Source: Acinetobacter halotolerans (GTDB taxonomy: Bacteria > Pseudomonadota > Gammaproteobacteria > Pseudomonadales > Moraxellaceae). Taken from it: DNA of 64,000 bases. The DNA is taken from NCBI RefSeq assembly GCF_004208515.1, contig NZ_SGIM01000008.1, positions 1-64,000 on the forward strand, given 5' to 3'. A program made the translations under genes and the position numbers. Positions within the stretch are counted from its first letter, which is position 1. Each line of letters starts with the position of its first letter. The notes below the pieces were generated by a model. That model searched no databases. It saw only the letters and a program-made list of their open reading frames with translations, and was not told the DNA's origin. Shown piece after piece: positions 62,855 through 64,000 of the stretch.

Positions 62855-62880
62855 ATAAAAATTCATTGGAGCAAATGAGC

Positions 62881-64000
62881 ATGGCGAACAAGGTCCTTCA
62901 ACTCATCAAAGAAAGCGGCGCAAAATGGGTCGATTTTCGCTTTACTGATACCAAAGGTAAAGAACAACACGTAACTTACCCAGCTGATACGATTGATGAA
63001 GATACATTTGAAGACGGTAAAATGTTTGATGGTTCTTCAATCGCTGGCTGGAAAGGCATTGAAGCATCTGACATGATCTTACGTCCAGACGCTGAAACTG
63101 GTTTTCTTGACCCGTTCTTTGCTGAGCCAACAGTTGTTGTGACTTGTGACGTAATCGAACCATCTACTGGTCAAGGTTACGAGCGTGATCCACGTTCGAT
63201 TGCTCGTCGTGCTGAAGAGTATTTAAAATCTACAGGTATCGGTGATACTGCATTCTTTGGTCCAGAACCAGAATTCTTCGTTTTTGACGAAGTTAAATGG
63301 GATATCGATATGTCTGGTGCTCGCCATACATTGATCGCTGAAGAAGCTGCTTGGTCTACAGGTAAAGACTTCGAAGCGGGTAACTCTGGTCACCGTCCAC
63401 GTGTGAAAGGTGGTTACTTCCCAGTTCCTCCTGTTGACTCTCATCAAGATATGCGTGCTGAAATGTGTGCACGTATCGAAGACATCATGGGTCCAGGTCG
63501 TGTAGAAGTACATCATCACGAAGTTGCATCTTGCCAGTTAGAAATTGGTGTGAGCTTCAACACACTTGTTCGTAAAGCGGACGAAGTTCAACAATTCAAA
63601 TATGCAGTTTGGAACGTTGCTCATCAATATGGCAAAACTGCTACATTCATGCCTAAACCAATGGTTGGTGATAACGGTTCTGGTATGCACGTTCACATGT
63701 CGATCGCTAAAGATGGCAAGAACTTGTTTGCTGGTGATGAATATGCTGGTTTGTCTGAAATGGCATTATTCTTCATTGGCGGTGTAATCAAACACGCTCG
63801 TGCGTTAAATGCAATTACTAACCCTTCTACAAACTCGTATAAGCGTTTAGTTCCACATTACGAAGCACCGATTATGCTTGCTTACTCAGCGCGTAACCGT
63901 TCAGCTTCTATCCGTATTCCATACGTTTCTAACCCTAAAGGTAAGCGTATCGAAGCACGTTTCCCTGATCCAATGATGAACCCATACTTAGGTTTTGCAG
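62881..64000 (+). CDS. glnA: Glutamine synthetase type I (3' end beyond window)
   Basis: The frame is open from ATG 62881 (GGAG upstream) to the window end, giving 373 of about 469 residues. [13 protein letters not shown] (about 48-60), [12 protein letters not shown] (about 128-139, metal-ligand Glu), [23 protein letters not shown] and [12 protein letters not shown] are present. The adenylylation Tyr region lies just past the window edge. It makes glutamine from glutamate, ammonium and ATP. Sigma-54/NtrC control is inferred from the upstream elements. Confidence 0.96.
   Translation, partial: MANKVLQLIKESGAKWVDFRFTDTKGKEQHVTYPADTIDEDTFEDGKMFDGSSIAGWKGIEASDMILRPDAETGFLDPFFAEPTVVVTCDVIEPSTGQGYERDPRSIARRAEEYLKSTGIGDTAFFGPEPEFFVFDEVKWDIDMSGARHTLIAEEAAWSTGKDFEAGNSGHRPRVKGGYFPVPPVDSHQDMRAEMCARIEDIMGPGRVEVHHHEVASCQLEIGVSFNTLVRKADEVQQFKYAVWNVAHQYGKTATFMPKPMVGDNGSGMHVHMSIAKDGKNLFAGDEYAGLSEMALFFIGGVIKHARALNAITNPSTNSYKRLVPHYEAPIMLAYSARNRSASIRIPYVSNPKGKRIEARFPDPMMNPYLGFA

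Larger units (their letters stand above)
62254..62880. other. Long regulatory region upstream of glnA
   Basis: About 630 bases without an ORF. It contains a possible NtrC site near 62636-62652, a lone TGGTGCA half-site at 62697-62703, a sigma-54-type promoter at 62801-62816 and a hairpin in the leader (62840-62854). The trpG promoter must also lie within the left part. Confidence 0.6.

Noticed and set aside
1..64000. CRISPR array, prophage, or complete insertion sequence
   Set aside because: No regular direct repeats with spacers, and no integrase, transposase or phage structural gene were seen.

Overview
The window is chromosomal DNA from a gammaproteobacterium, almost certainly Acinetobacter. 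Support comes from the low G+C content, trpG-trpD-trpC grouped away from trpE, an RNase HI-DnaQ fusion, a very long MltD with many LysM repeats, a DUF6091 solute-binding protein, the DUF3015/DUF4105 pair, and a pepP-ubiH-ubiI block beside zapA and 6S RNA. I see no rRNA, CRISPR array, complete insertion sequence or prophage. Most of the window is core housekeeping sequence with small accessory inserts.

Layout. 1-1440 is A+T-rich and gene-poor, with the tail of a membrane protein, a doubtful small membrane ORF and a 53-residue Gln-rich mini-protein that has its own ribosome site and terminator. 1442-8981 holds gdhA, a META/DUF4377 lipoprotein, a DODA-type dioxygenase, rlmH, lon and a 5-formyl-THF cyclo-ligase gene. 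9236-14949 is a metal and stress block: a CueR-like regulator divergent from a Cu(I)/Ag(I) P-type ATPase with a Cys/His-rich tail, a DUF6091 periplasmic binding protein, a Cys-packed Csp-like copper-storage protein and a flavin-binding split-barrel stress protein. 15481-21735 carries 6S RNA, zapA, a coiled-coil partner, and divergently ygfB-pepP-ubiH-ubiI-sutA.

21757-30505 contains a CadR-like regulator with a short CDF transporter, argO/argP, rsmI divergent from lpoA-yraN-dolP, an alpha/beta hydrolase, and a TetR/MFS pair sharing one palindromic operator. 30555-38034 holds nudC translationally coupled to a ChpA-N-terminus-like protein, a nested inverted-repeat element, the rnhA-dnaQ fusion and mltD. 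38043-43562 is the complete yejABEF peptide importer, followed by an Old Yellow Enzyme gene behind two palindromes, tRNA-Glu, rnt, pyrC and a diguanylate cyclase. 48279-58804 holds an L,D-transpeptidase, hemE, membrane and envelope proteins of unknown function, folE, smr, a NUDIX gene and trpDC. The end has a MOSC protein, a cystine symporter, trpG, and glnA behind a sigma-54-type promoter, running off the edge.

Themes. Nitrogen assimilation sits at both ends (gdhA, glnA). Three export modules each have a linked regulator and visible operator (Cu/Ag ATPase, CDF, MFS). Envelope and peptidoglycan genes recur (mltD, ldt, lpoA, dolP, DUF4105). The strongest candidates for new biology are the nested inverted-repeat element at 33050-33148, the ChpA-like scaffold coupled to nudC, the copper block lying between fau and ssrS, and the Gln-rich mini-protein.
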